64,000 nt of DNA from Nigrospora sphaerica (Eukaryota; Ascomycota; Sordariomycetes; Amphisphaeriales; Apiosporaceae), in the NCBI GenBank assembly GCA_018287875.1, contig JAGVVL010000013.1, positions 4,030,001-4,094,000 of the forward strand, given 5' to 3'. Under the pieces are notes generated by a model. The model saw nothing but the letters and a program-made list of their open reading frames with translations, was not told where the DNA came from and ran no database searches. Numbering within the stretch: the stretch's first letter is position 1; each line of letters begins with the position of its first letter. Positions 32,493-43,567 of the stretch are shown one piece after another. Position numbers and translations under genes: made by a program.

Positions 32493-33860
32493 ATGGCGAA
32501 TCTCCTAGGCAGCAGTCTCATCTCTGAGTGGACAGCCGGCATCAGCCGGCGGCTGTCGATGGGTCACGGGGACGAGCTGGACATTCAAATCGACGGCCAT
32601 TTCAGCAACAAAGTTTATTCCTCGCTGTCCAAGGTATCCGGATGCGTCAGAGTGCAGCCGTCGAAAGATGTCCGGTATCACCACTTTGACGTCGCCCTGC
32701 TTGGCACCAGCAAGACGCGCGTGGCCGGCTCCATCTCGGCCACTGACACAGCCCACATCTTTCTGCAGCTGCAAATGCCCACCCCGGAGCCGTGGCACCC
32801 CGAATCTCGCGTGTTCCAGGCAAACCACGACTACGCTTTCCCCTTCGAGTTCGTCATCCCCGGCCAGTTGACCTTGCACGTCTGTAGCCATGACACGAGC
32901 TACGGAGCCGTGCGGGAGCACCATCTTCAGCTGCCGCCCAGTATGGGCCACTGGCCCAGGGACGACATGTCGCCCCAGATGGCACAGGTGACCTACGAGA
33001 TCGTGGCGCGGGCTTCAGAAGGCCCCGGTACCGAGGGCCCGCCGCGGCGCGTCCTCGAGACCCGGCAGCGGATCCTCGTTCTGCCCGCGTTCCCGGAGCA
33101 GCCGCCGCTGGGCCTTTTGGCCAACGACCGGCTCTATGCGCCGTCCAAGTCCAAGTGGACGCGAAAGTTCCTCTTCCTACCCAAGACGGGCCAGTTGACG
33201 GCCACAGCGAGGCAGCCCGCAGCCGTCCTGCTCGCGGCCGACGGACGCACGGCGCGACCCAGCCAAGTACGGGTGGACGTTCGGTTCGAGCCGACATCGA
33301 GCCAGTCGCCCACGCCCCGTATTCTCAACGTGACGTCTAAGATCACGGCCGTGACCTTCTTCAGTGCTGACGGCATCCCACACCTCCCGGACCAAGGCGC
33401 CTGGCTGCAGATCGACGGCGCCCACGGCCGAGGCGCCTTCCGACGGACCCTGATCCTGGACGATATCGTGAAAGAGGACGAGGTGGGGTGGCAGCGGCAC
33501 CACGGTGCGCAAGGGCAAGGGGAGCCGGCGTCTTCGCAAGAAGAGCTTCCAGGACCACCTTCATCGGGCTCGCAAGCGCCCGAAGGCCCCGCGCTCTCCT
33601 TTACGGCCAGCCTGCTCGTGCCCATCGATCTGCCCGTGGCCAAGAAGATGTTCCTCCCCACCTTTCACTCCTGCATAACGTCCCGGGTTTACGTGTTATC
33701 CCTGGGTATCGTAGCATCCTCCAGCATCAAGACCACGACCATATGGTTAGACGTACCCTTGCAGGTGGCCGTCCAGCCGCCGCCCCCTACGTTACGCGAA
33801 TCCGAGCTGCTCCCCACTTTTGAGGAGGCGGTCGGCCATGTGTCCCACATTCAGGAATAA
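32493..33860 (+). CDS. Arrestin-like (alpha-arrestin) protein, 455 aa
   Basis: Alpha-arrestins act as adaptors that bring ubiquitin ligases to plasma-membrane transporters. This single-exon protein has an arrestin N-like beta sandwich at about residues 25-180, with an early Val-Tyr-Ser strand and a Phe-Pro-Phe-Glu-Phe-Val-Ile-Pro strand typical of the family. An arrestin C-like domain covers about 205-430. A low-complexity insert rich in Gly, Ser, Gln and Pro (residues 335-370) interrupts the C domain. The tail has Pro-Pro-Pro-Pro and a Leu-Pro-Thr-Phe-Glu-Glu segment; a canonical PPxY motif is not seen, so ligase recruitment is uncertain. Minus-strand frames are shadows. Confidence 0.8.
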   Translation: MANLLGSSLISEWTAGISRRLSMGHGDELDIQIDGHFSNKVYSSLSKVSGCVRVQPSKDVRYHHFDVALLGTSKTRVAGSISATDTAHIFLQLQMPTPEPWHPESRVFQANHDYAFPFEFVIPGQLTLHVCSHDTSYGAVREHHLQLPPSMGHWPRDDMSPQMAQVTYEIVARASEGPGTEGPPRRVLETRQRILVLPAFPEQPPLGLLANDRLYAPSKSKWTRKFLFLPKTGQLTATARQPAAVLLAADGRTARPSQVRVDVRFEPTSSQSPTPRILNVTSKITAVTFFSADGIPHLPDQGAWLQIDGAHGRGAFRRTLILDDIVKEDEVGWQRHHGAQGQGEPASSQEELPGPPSSGSQAPEGPALSFTASLLVPIDLPVAKKMFLPTFHSCITSRVYVLSLGIVASSSIKTTTIWLDVPLQVAVQPPPPTLRESELLPTFEEAVGHVSHIQE

Positions 33861-34841
33861 GCGACTCTGTCGATCGGTCCTCGAGGCATTTGTACATTAT
33901 CCGCTGCAACAGGAAAGGACATCTCATCGACCAAGGGGGAACTGCGGCCCCTGGGGCAGACGGAGGGGTATGCATGGTCTAATATACTGCGTGATGGATG
34001 CGTACGCTCGGCACTAAGTCATAGTGTTTCCGCAGTAGTCACCAACTAAGCTTTGAGCAAGATGCAGGCTGTCGCGGCGGAATTGCCTGGTCTGCATGGT
34101 GTTGCGTCGGAAACGGAAACTCGTCAACGCGCTGGTGCGATGGTAAGCGAGTGGGTTTCTTTCCCCTCAGAGCCAGTTGGAAATCGCCCCAGCCATCGGG
34201 TCCACTCATATAGCCGCTTCACGCGGGTGGGGGCGGCCGTCGCTCTGTTCCTCGTGTTCCACCCCTTGACCATTCACGGGTCGTGACCACGCGGGATCCC
34301 CGGAAATGGTGGAGATCTCGGGTGCCAATCTTATCTGCTCCTTGCGCCAAAATAAAAAGCCAAGTCTCTTACCCGCCATGCCCTTGTCGGTGACATGCCC
34401 GGGGAAAGGGAGCTCGTCCCCGTCGTTTTTTTTTTTTTTCGATTTCCGTGCGAAGAAAAAAAACCGGGGAAAAAAACTGGGCAAGCTAGATGCCGGGCAG
34501 GCCGGCCATCGGCCATCTCCAAAACAGACGTTCGTCCATCGCCACCCTTGACCTGGCCACGTACTCAAAGGCTAAGGCCAGCCAAGCCTCGACCTCCCCG
34601 AGGGCCCATCAGAAGGGACGAGGACTGGTCGTTGTAGTCACCTGCCTATCGTGCCGAAGAGGGTACTTCCGCCATTTCCTCTCCTCCCTCTCGGGCGCCT
34701 GAAGCTCCCGCCATTTCTACCTAGGGGACGAAGGGCGCATTTTCACCACGACTTTAGTTTGTTGCTAAGGGGTTCACGACGCCCGCGCGCACTGAGAGAA
34801 GGAGAAGCAGCGACGACTACGCAAGCGAAAGTTCAAAGACA
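33861..34841. other. Intergenic with homopolymer hairpin
   Basis: No gene is supported. At 34418-34469 a C-rich edge and a run of 14 T are followed after a short loop by an A run and G-rich edge. The strand could fold as a hairpin about 400 bases upstream of the SulP start. Poly(dA:dT) tracts in fungal promoters exclude nucleosomes; that role is inferred. Confidence 0.45.
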
Positions 34842-37800
34842 ATGGCTGTTTCTTCGCTGGCAAACGGCTGGAGCCGCCTCTGGCGCGGCATGCCTGCCAT
34901 CCTCCTGGGCACTTTGTTCAACGTCCTGGATGCCGTATCAACGGGCCTTCTCATCTTTCCCACGGACGGCCACGCCTTCGCCAACCTGCAGAACAAGTCC
35001 ATGTCGACGTACATCATGAGGTGCGGGAGAAAGAAAAAGGGCGATCCCTGACCGCCGCGCCGCCCCCATGTTGTTCCCTCTGGGGGCCCATCGCTGACCG
35101 TTCCGCCAGCTCCCTCATCTGCCAGGCCGTCATGACGGCCGGGGGCTCCCTCTTCCCCGGCGCCTTAGGCGCCATGCTTATCGAGGTTCTGCCTTTGATG
35201 CGCAGCGTGGCTTCCGACATCCGGAATGCTCTGGGAGACGACAACCCGGCCGTCTTGCCCACCGTCATGGTCGCGTACTCGCTGTCCAGCATCATTATTG
35301 GCATCATCTTCCTGGCCCTAGGGGCGTTGGGGGTTGGGCGTCTGGTGAGTGAGGGAGTGCCGTGATTCTGGGAACATGTCTCTGACTATTGCGGACCGCC
35401 CGTCGTCCTCCTTACAGATCTCGTACTTTCCGCAAACCGTTCTCACTGGCGCCATCGGCGGCATCGGCGTCTCCCTCTTTGTCCTAGGGTTGGAGTTACC
35501 TTTACCGAGGAACCACTCGCTCTCGCTTGCTAACGCCAGCTCCGTACTCTTCGGTGCGGACCATCTACCGCTCCTCTTGGCCTCGCTCCTGCCTATCATC
35601 TTCATGTGTTACTCGATCCGCTCCGACGTAATAGCTAAGATGACGAAAGGCGCTGTACAACACCCTTACTATGTCCCGCTCTACTTCCTTGCGATAGGAG
35701 TATTGTTTTGGATTGTCGTCGGCGGTTTAGGCGTAGAGAAACTCGGCGGCATCTCTGCCCTCGCCGCAAAAGGCTGGCTGTTTAGTACGAACGAGACCCT
35801 TAATGGCGGGCATGAAAGCTGGAAGGACGCGGTGAACTACTGGAGCTTGTTTGACTTCCACCATGTCGAGATGCGGGCGCTCGGCTCGGCCGTGACGAAC
35901 TTTATCCTTCTGATCGTCATCAGCGTCTTGAACCTGCCTATCTACGTTCCCGCGCTGGCCCTGGCCCTGGACGTTCCCTACAGCATGTAAGTAACCGGAC
36001 GGCCCCCTTTCCAGGCCTGGCCGGAGTTTTGCTTGCCAGCTCGAACGACCTACTAACGGCATACTAGGAACCATGAGCTAATTGGTCAGGGGGCCGCGAA
36101 TATCATAGCCGGTGCTTGCGGGTCGCTGCCCAATATCCTCGTAAGCCATCATCCCGACTGGAATGCTTCTTCCTTCCCTTGGGCTTTTGTCACTGCAAGC
36201 TTACATTGGCCAGCAACTATCCTACTCCGTTTTCTTCAGTCGAGCCGGTGGCCGTAGATTCGAAGGCTGTGTTGTCGTCTTGCTAACTGGGGTACTGTAC
36301 CTTGTCTCCATGTACCTGATCCGGTATATTCCTACAATTCTGGCCTCGGGCCTTGTGCTTTTCCTCGGCATCGAGCTCACGCTGGAGGCGGCCTGGGGGT
36401 CGACCAAGGATCTTATCTGGTCCGAGTGGCTCGTCGTCATGGCAACACTTCTAGCTTGCACATTCCTCGGCTTCGCGCCCGGCATAGGTGTGGGCTTGGC
36501 CGCCGCCGTGGTGGTGTATACGGGATGGGGTTGTTGGGATCTGGTACGCGCCCCCTCCGGTTCCATCGAGTCTTGCTTACATTTCATCCCAGCGCGCCAA
36601 GTCGGGATACGTCGAACGCAACCTGGCCATTTTGGATGAATACACTCGGCACCGCCAGAACTCCCTGCACCGTAGCCGCGGCAGCGCCACGTACACGCCA
36701 GTCATGGACACATCGGGCGAGGAGTCGGAGATCGCAGGGATAGTCGAGAACTCGCCCAAAATTCGTCATGTGCGCCTAAATGGCTACGTCTGTAGGTGTG
36801 CTGCCCCATCCGCGTACTGAAGATCCTAACCAGAATCCAGTCTTTGGCATCATTCCGTCGGTGGAAGCACAACTGGCGGCAGAAGCGTTCGACAAGGAGG
36901 CGGGGAAAGACAGCTCCGCCCAGGGCAGGTATATCGTCGTGGATATGCACACTGTTCACCGCGTCGAGACGGCAGCGGCCAAGGTGTTGCGAACGAAAGC
37001 CCGGGCCAGCCCGGGCCTGACCTTGGTGCTCTGTGGTTTCTCTGAAGCCTCGGGCACGGCCGTCGACCTACGCCGAGCCGGCTTGGAGCTCTCCTTTTCG
37101 TCCGCCATGGGCTTGCTGCCCCCATCGAACGAGAACTGCGTTCGGGTATTCCAGGATGTGGCCACGGCGCTGCAGTGGTGCCAGAGTGACTTTTCTCGCC
37201 AGCTTCGCGGTGCAGCGAGTTGCAAAGCCCCAGCCCAAGGTACGTACCCTACCATCCACCTGCTTTACGGGACACAGCTAACACAACGTCGTAGCTTGGC
37301 CACGTCAGCAATTTTTAGATCTATTCGCCGCATCCGTTCCCGGAACCAGGACTGTGCAAGAACCCCGGAGCGCAAAAGCTGCCGATGGAGCCCTAGCTGG
37401 ATGGAAAATCGACGCGTACCAGCCCGCATACGGCTTTCTCCGTCGCCCGTGTCTGAGGGCTGGCGAGACCTGTTTTCTTTTTGTGCTGTGCGGGAGCCTG
37501 CAGTTTTCTCCTCCCACCCCCGAGAAGACTGTCTTCACCGCCGACTCCCGTGTGCGATACAATCGGGCGTCTCTCCAGGACACCATAATCGGCGCCTGTC
37601 GTTGGGGGCTGAGCGCCGTGCTGCAAATGCTCAACCGCAAAGGAGGCAGTGTGGACACACCTTCGGGCCGCGGACCCACCAATGACATTATATTGACATC
37701 GGACAGAAGCCAGACTATTGGGGCTGGGCACACCATATATGTACCATCCGAGGCGGAAGCCGACAGCGCCCTTGCATTTAACCTGGTCTTGTGTAACGAG

Positions 37801-38040
37801 GCGGAAAAAGATGCGATGCCTACAGTCAGTCGCATGGCAGAGGAGGTGCCTGCAACTCTTTTGTCCGCATGGCCGGAAGAATGCCATGAAGCTGTGCTTC
37901 AGAGCAATGAGAAGGGCGCCTGTTGGGTTTTGGAGGTCCGATTTCCGTGCGCCGAGGGGCCGGCCGGTTCGCTCTCTATCGGGCAGCTCCGTGAACGCGC
38001 CATTCAACACGTTGCTCTCGAGGCTTCTGCAGAGTCTTGA
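34842..38040 (+). CDS. SulP-family anion transporter with STAS region
   Basis: It is a membrane transporter of the SulP superfamily, of the type represented in yeast by YGR125W, thought to act in intracellular membranes. Eight exons (34842-35020, 35110-35344, 35418-35986, 36068-36140, 36214-36543, 36593-36791, 36841-37239, 37295-38040) join in frame to 909 residues. Roughly ten hydrophobic segments fill residues 15-460. An Arg-Ala-Gly-Gly-Arg-Arg-Phe motif follows a mid-core segment. A STAS domain lies at about 490-650 and includes a Gly-Tyr-Val-Phe-Phe-Gly strand formed across the 36791/36841 junction. The last 250 residues are a soluble domain of unclear type; in relatives a cyclic-nucleotide-binding-like fold is found there. 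The acceptors at 36213 and 36840 were chosen because nearer AG sites break the frame. Confidence 0.87.
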
Positions 38041-38499
38041 GGTGGAGTCATGGCCGATGTTATGGCCGGTTTGGGCCCTTTCAACAAGTATTGGAGACAA
38101 ATATTTTTCTTCTTGGCGAAAGGCTTCACGGCGATCCGTAGTCGTTTTGAATGCTACCGTTAAATGAATTCAACTCCAAGAAATCTGAGATGGTCTCCGA
38201 GTCTATATCTTTTACGTTCCTTTCCTTGAGTTCGTATGGTTTTAATTGACTGAGAGCTTACCGAGAGCCTTGCCCGTAGGTCACACCTACGACTCGTGAA
38301 ATGTACGGTAGTTAAATATCCGCGTACTATATCGACTCCCATTCCAAGCATGAACTCTCCTTTACTTCCTTGAACCATAGCAATATTTAGCACGCGGCGG
38401 TCCTATAAATTCAGCCGCTATTTTATCGCTTAGGTGCCTCTTGATCCACAGTCGCTGCACTATAATCGTCATGTACCGGCGCGTTTAAAAACGGTCAAA
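38041..38499. other. Gene island edge, no gene
   Basis: This is the 3' flank of the SulP gene. Composition falls toward AT-rich from about 38160. No element boundary is clear before the non-LTR element start near 38500. Confidence 0.45.
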
Positions 38500-38607
38500 A
38501 AAAAACTTTTTCGAAACCGATCCCACACAGCGATAACTTCACAACCACGACTCTATAAGCTATCGGATAGCCCGGAAACTGTTCCTAGGGCTTCATTTAG
38601 CCTAGAA

Positions 38608-38826
38608 ATGGTCGATTCACCACCCTCGAGGCAAAGCGCGGGTGGTGGGAGCCGCTATAAGCCCGTCCCACCCCCCAAGCCGTCACCTCCAGACTTAAGA
38701 ACACCATCGCCAGACAGCATTACAGCACCTGGACGCAGTCTAGAGGATATACGTAGCACTAAAGACGACTTTAAACGCTTTCTAGCTAGTGAAGTTAACA
38801 TTACGGCCTTAGCCGCAGCAGTTTAA
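38608..38826 (+). pseudogene. ORF1 N-terminal part of non-LTR copy 2
   Basis: The ATG at 38608 keeps the likely ORF1 start, followed by a Pro/Ser-rich stretch (Pro-Pro-Lys-Pro-Ser-Pro) shared with copy 1 at 51440-51360. The frame stops at 38824 with TAA where copy 1 reads Gln. ORF1 proteins bind the element RNA. Confidence 0.7.
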
Positions 38827-39047
38827 GCCGCCATTCCAGTCCTAAAGACGGCGGCTAAGGAATCGGATAACTAGCCTAGCATCGAAAGACATATCAATGC
38901 TATCGAGAATACGCTGCAAGCTATCTATAAGGAAATTAAAGCTCCTAAGACGTACGCTGTAGCCGCTACTACCCTTACCGCCACCCTGGCGCTTAGGGCC
39001 CCCCAAGTAGCTAAGACTCTACTTGCTCGACACGAGCAGGAGGTAAC

Positions 39048-39567
39048 TGTAACGAAGCGCTATACCTAAGTACTGCGTGACGTAGGGTTTGTACAGTCAG
39101 GGACAGAGAGCGTCTGCCTGCTTGAACACTGGTCGCTGGGTAACTGATAAACTGAGGTGCTTGACTGGGGAGTAGATGCGTGTAACTGATCTCACAATAG
39201 GTCGTTAGGCGTTAGCCCATCTATGGGTAAGATAGATACTTAGATTGATCACTGAGGTAATGACTGTCTATGTAGGAAATCCTTCTGACTTATATACCAA
39301 GTCATTCCCTCACTGATACCTTGGATCACCTTCCGTTCCTGAGGCGATCACCTTTGTGGCTGTCGTGATCCTCGTGCGGATCACGGTCGCCAAGCCTTGC
39401 GATCACCCTGCCCCACTTGTGATCGGTCACGTGACCTTGTGGCCGGGTTGAGGCTCTGACAGGGTGGCGGTGCATTCCTCCCTTACTTCATGCGGGGTTG
39501 TGCAAGCACGGCCATAAGAGGTAAGGCGTTCTGTGTTGGGCGTTGGTCCTGCCGTTGGTCCGTAACA
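39048..39567 (-). repeat. gypsy-2 family solo LTR, variant
   Basis: Target duplication GTAAC (39043-39047 and 39568-39572) proves an insertion into the non-LTR ORF1. The ends and the outer portion match other gypsy-2 LTRs closely, but about 39330-39480 is a different sequence, so it is a distinct LTR subfamily or a recombinant. It is less AT-shifted than copy I's LTR. Confidence 0.9.
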
Positions 39568-40717
39568 GTAACAGTTAAGGCCATAGGAACTAAAGGCCGC
39601 ACCTACGAAGAGATCGTGCGGAAAGTCAATGTAGCAACAGGCAAAGAAATGTCACGGTTCAAGGAACGAAAAATCTGTTGATGACCCAAGGGTTCTATTA
39701 AGATACGAAAACTACAGGTGAAGAGGAAAAGAAGAGGAATAAGCTCCTCTCAGTCACTGTTTGGCAGGAATATATCCAGCTAGCGGCGGTACGTACCGCT
39801 AGGCAGCGGTAAGTCGTCTATATATTTCTATACCCTTATACCTATATACCTATGCTATAACATTATCTCTCCTCAAGAAATAAAACTTGTCTGTAAGTTT
39901 CGGTTACTTCTTTTGGGTAATCCTCTTTCTCGTTCGGTTTGTCGAAGCTGGAGAGTTATCGTCGGCGTGAGATAAGTCGATCCTATCGTTAGCTACGGCG
40001 TTAAGCTATAAAGCTAGTCGCTTTAGCAGTCCTGCGTTATCCGGGTACTCCTCGTGGTATTTCTAAAGGAGTGTGGCTCTGTTCTTAAATAATTTCGCGT
40101 TATACCACGTTATATCTAGGTTCTAACCTTTCTAGCGCACTTAGTGTTAAAGTTTTCTATAGTGCAGTCGAGAGGATAGCACTTAGTCGACCTCCCATTC
40201 TTTATCTAGTAAGGGATCCACGATTTCGCCTCCGGATTCTCAGCCTTTTATCCTAGGAGAGGGTTGTTTAAGAATCGCCAAAGGCGATCGGTATAAAACA
40301 CGTTCGTGCCCCTTTAGTTTAGCAGCGTGTTAAGTTTATATGAGTGTCCTTTTATCTCTTAATATTATAGCATTATTACATTAAAGGGAATATTAGGGCG
40401 TCGCTAGGTTAGTCCGTCGTTTATATCCGCTTAAGGATAACCACCTTATCTCCAATCTCGAAGTTTAACTTACGTTGCGACTTATTAGCTTAGTCGCATA
40501 TACAGCGTTAAGATAAGGTAGCCTATTATCGTGCTGCTTCTATATATTAATAAAGTGTCTTTATAATCTTTTATATATCTTATTATTTAAAACGCTCTAT
40601 TATTAAAAGCTTAAAAATATTTTAAGTTTAGTTGGCTTTAAAATATAGCAGCGGTATAAAGAAATCACGCTCCACTTTATAAAGAGATAGTCCTATCAAG
40701 TCCTAAGGTAGGCTAAC

Positions 40718-41288
40718 TGTTGGAGGTGGTGGTTTGATCGGAAGAGGAAGCAACCCTTTATAAGGGCTCTTTTGATCTCGGAGGTCGTTTCTTATAAAGA
40801 AACACGGAAGAATAAGGAACTTCTCTTCAAGAGGAACGAGAGTGTGTTTCGTGTGCTTTGCTTGCTTACTTTAGAACAGACTAGATACACGAAGAGGGGA
40901 GATTTAGCCCTTACTTATACCCGTTAAACCCTTATCCTCTTAGTAATATAAAAAGAAGAACGCGTAAGTGATTGCGTAAGTGATTACGTGGCTTAGAAGC
41001 ATATGGAACCTTATAGAGGTTTGTGGAGCCTCATGAGGGCTTATGGGAGCTTCAGAGAGCCACGAAGAGACTTGTGGAAACTCGTGAAAACTTGCAGAAG
41101 CTTCCGCGTGGCGTACGCCACGCTTGTGGGTAAAGCGGGCTATGCTTGCGGGTAAGCTGGCCCGTGCTCCAAGGTAGGCTGGCCCGAGCTCTAGGATGGG
41201 CTCGGTTAAAGGACTAGCTTTCCGTTAAGTGCATAGCTTAGTCCGTAGTGACAGAGAACGGTATAGGATAAGTCCTATACCTGCAACA
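40718..41288 (-). repeat. LTR-D, inverted copy (571 bp)
   Basis: Complete from TGTTGGAGG to CTGCAACA and the reverse complement of 19295-19869, with modest divergence. No target duplication is seen (flanks CTAAC and TTTCT), so rearrangement rather than a clean solo insertion is likely. Confidence 0.88.
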
Positions 41289-41564
41289 TTTCTTTATCCT
41301 TATATACAAGCTGCTATTAGTCGTTTTAGGATTTTCTTATATCGAATTATTAATAGCGACTTCTTATAATCGGTGTTGGTTATATATAAACCGCGAATAA
41401 CGGAAAAATCTAGATATCGTGATCTTCGGCTTATTAAGCGTTGCTAATCTTCGATAGCCATTGTTCGCTCACAACATTAAGCGTCTACATTAAAGATAGG
41501 GTTCTATAAAAGCTGTCTAGCTTAGTTTATAGCGATATAATGTTCTATATATTAGAGGATCTAT

Positions 41565-41800
41565 TTCTCTTTGTATTACTAAGAGGATAAGAGTTTAACG
41601 GGTATAAGTAAAGGCTGAATCTCCTCTCTTCGTGTATTTAGTCTGTCCCAAACAAGCAAAAGCACACGAAATACACTCTCATTCCTTTTGAAGAGAATTT
41701 CCTTATTCTTCCGTGTTTCTCTATAAGAAACGACCTCCAAGATCGAAAGAGCCCTTATAAAGGGTTGCTTCCTCTTCCGATCGAACCACCACTTCCAACA
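41565..41800 (+). repeat. LTR-D 3' half
   Basis: Matches the last 235 bases of LTR-D in plus orientation and ends TTCCAACA. It lies 276 bases from the inverted complete copy. The intervening 41289-41564 has no recognised content. Confidence 0.8.
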
Positions 41801-43354
41801 AAGATGAAAGTTACGAACAGTGGGGAGGTATAGGTATTGAAGGAGCTTTCGTGTAAAGGCCACGCTTATAAATAGGTATCCACCTACTCCAGTATTAACG
41901 AGGGCATAGGTAGAGAGAGACAATCTATTATAAGCTATGGTATAGGGGAAGGTAAACGGTCTTCTCCTTAAGTGCTTGCTTAAAAGATTAGAGGATCGTT
42001 TATCTTATATATTCTTAATATCGACAACTTCCCTTAAATCGGAATATACTTATTTAAGGGTATCTAGTTTTCTAAATCCGTGATATCTTCGACTTAGTCG
42101 GAGTTAGAAATCTCGGTTATAAGATTATCGGCGTTCGAATAGGGATAAAGAGTTCTTATTTATTAGCTAATTAAAGCGTTTATACGGTTTAAACGGTTAA
42201 TATTGACTCGCTTCTTTAAGTAGTTGTTAATATAGTAGGTAGGTTTTTTATAGTTAAGATAAAGGTAGTTCTTTAAAAGGCAACGGAGCTTATTAAGACT
42301 GTGTTAACAGGCTAAGGCTAAGGTAGTGTAATGCTTCTCCAAAGGCTTAGTAGGATCCGATTAGTCGATAGCGGGGATAAGGGTTTGGCAATTAATACCA
42401 CGGTTTCTATAGTTCGCGCGACATTTAAGGTCGTTACTCTTAGCAGACTAAAGGACTAATACAATTTAGGCGGCCTTAATAGTAAACGCGTCGAATTTAA
42501 TACTGCTTTTAATATAGAAGGAGGCTAGTGCTATTCATAACTCTGTTTTAAGCTTTTGGTTAAAGAGGCGCTTTTAATTTATCTTAACTTAGCTAGTTTC
42601 GCTAATAAGTCGAAGGAACTTGTTCTTCAACACTTAGAAATCTATTCCTGCGGTTATATAAAGGTTCTTGAATTTTAAGGAGGCGGCCTTTATTTAGTTA
42701 AGATTATGGTACTACTATTAAAGATGCGATATTAAGGCTTAGTACAACTAAATCGGATTGGGGTGCATATCTTAAAGATAGGGTTAAAGATTATTGCTAA
42801 CATCTCCACTTAAGCGACCTTTAATATAGACCTGCTAAGAGAGGTCCGTAGGAAAACGGGAAGCGTTTATTAGAGTCTTATTCTTAACTTAACAAAACTA
42901 AGTCTTAGATTTAACGGTGTTTTTAAACTTCTAGTTATTAAAAACTAAGGGGTTAGGAAAGCGCTTAACCTCTAGTTAAGAGCCCTTAACATCGGACAGA
43001 ATAAGCGGTGGTGTGCCTTAAGTACTTCCTGCCGTCTGCTAAATTAAGCCAGCTATCTACTATTAGAGATCCTTTATCTTTCTCTTTAACTTAAGGCGTC
43101 TATAGCGCTCTTAAACAAATCTAAACTCGGAGTTGTTAATATCGCTAGTGTTATTTGTTTTAGCAGAACTTTTATAAGTATTGTTAAGGTCATTCTTATA
43201 AGTTTCTGTAATCCGGTAAAGGGATCTACCCTGTTTAGCCGGCATCTTAATAGTGTGTGTGGGTCGCGTTTATAGCTACGTATCCGTTAGAATATCTATA
43301 GGGTTTAAAATATTAATAAAAGCTTTCCTAAGCGGATAAGGAGATCTATAGTTG
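41801..43354 (-). pseudogene. gypsy-E gag and downstream relic
   Basis: The minus strand carries a gag-type frame with many stops from about 43240. Near 42500-42250 is a readable segment beginning Asn-Asp-Leu-Lys-Cys with a later His-Ser-Leu-Asn-Lys. I cannot assign a domain to it. The AT bias is very high. Confidence 0.45.
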
Positions 43355-43567
43355 TGTTATAGTTTAAGGAACGAAGAATCTGTTAATAACTTAATGGTTC
43401 TATTAAGATGCGAAAACTATAGGTAAAGAGGAAAAGAAGAGGAAAAAGCTCCTCTCAGTCACTGTTTGGCAGGAATATATCCAGCCAGCGGCGGTACATA
43501 CCGCCCGGCAGCGGTAAGTCGTCCATGCGTTCCCATGCCCTTGTACCTATGTACCCATGCCGTAATA

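Larger units (their letters stand above)
39650..43567 (-). mobile_element. Gypsy-E, complete but ruined chromovirus-like element
   Basis: Two 213-bp LTRs (39650-39862 and 43355-43567) are flanked by AGAAA (39645-39649 and 43568-43572). Read on the minus strand, a gag-like frame opens near 43240 (Met-Pro-Ala-Lys-Gln). Near the other end, 40450-40000 shows a Gly-Asp-Lys-Val segment and a chromodomain-like end (Lys-Glu-Trp-Glu-Val-Asp, Val-Lys-Trp-Lys-Gly), followed by a Tyr-Pro-Asp-Asn segment. Most of pol is missing or replaced by LTR-D copies at 40718-41288 and 41565-41800. Stops are dense and RIP-type. Confidence 0.8.

Noticed and set aside
32505..33661. Minus-strand ORFs of 120-175 codons
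   Set aside because: They are antisense to the arrestin-like gene, whose domain pattern is clear on the plus strand.
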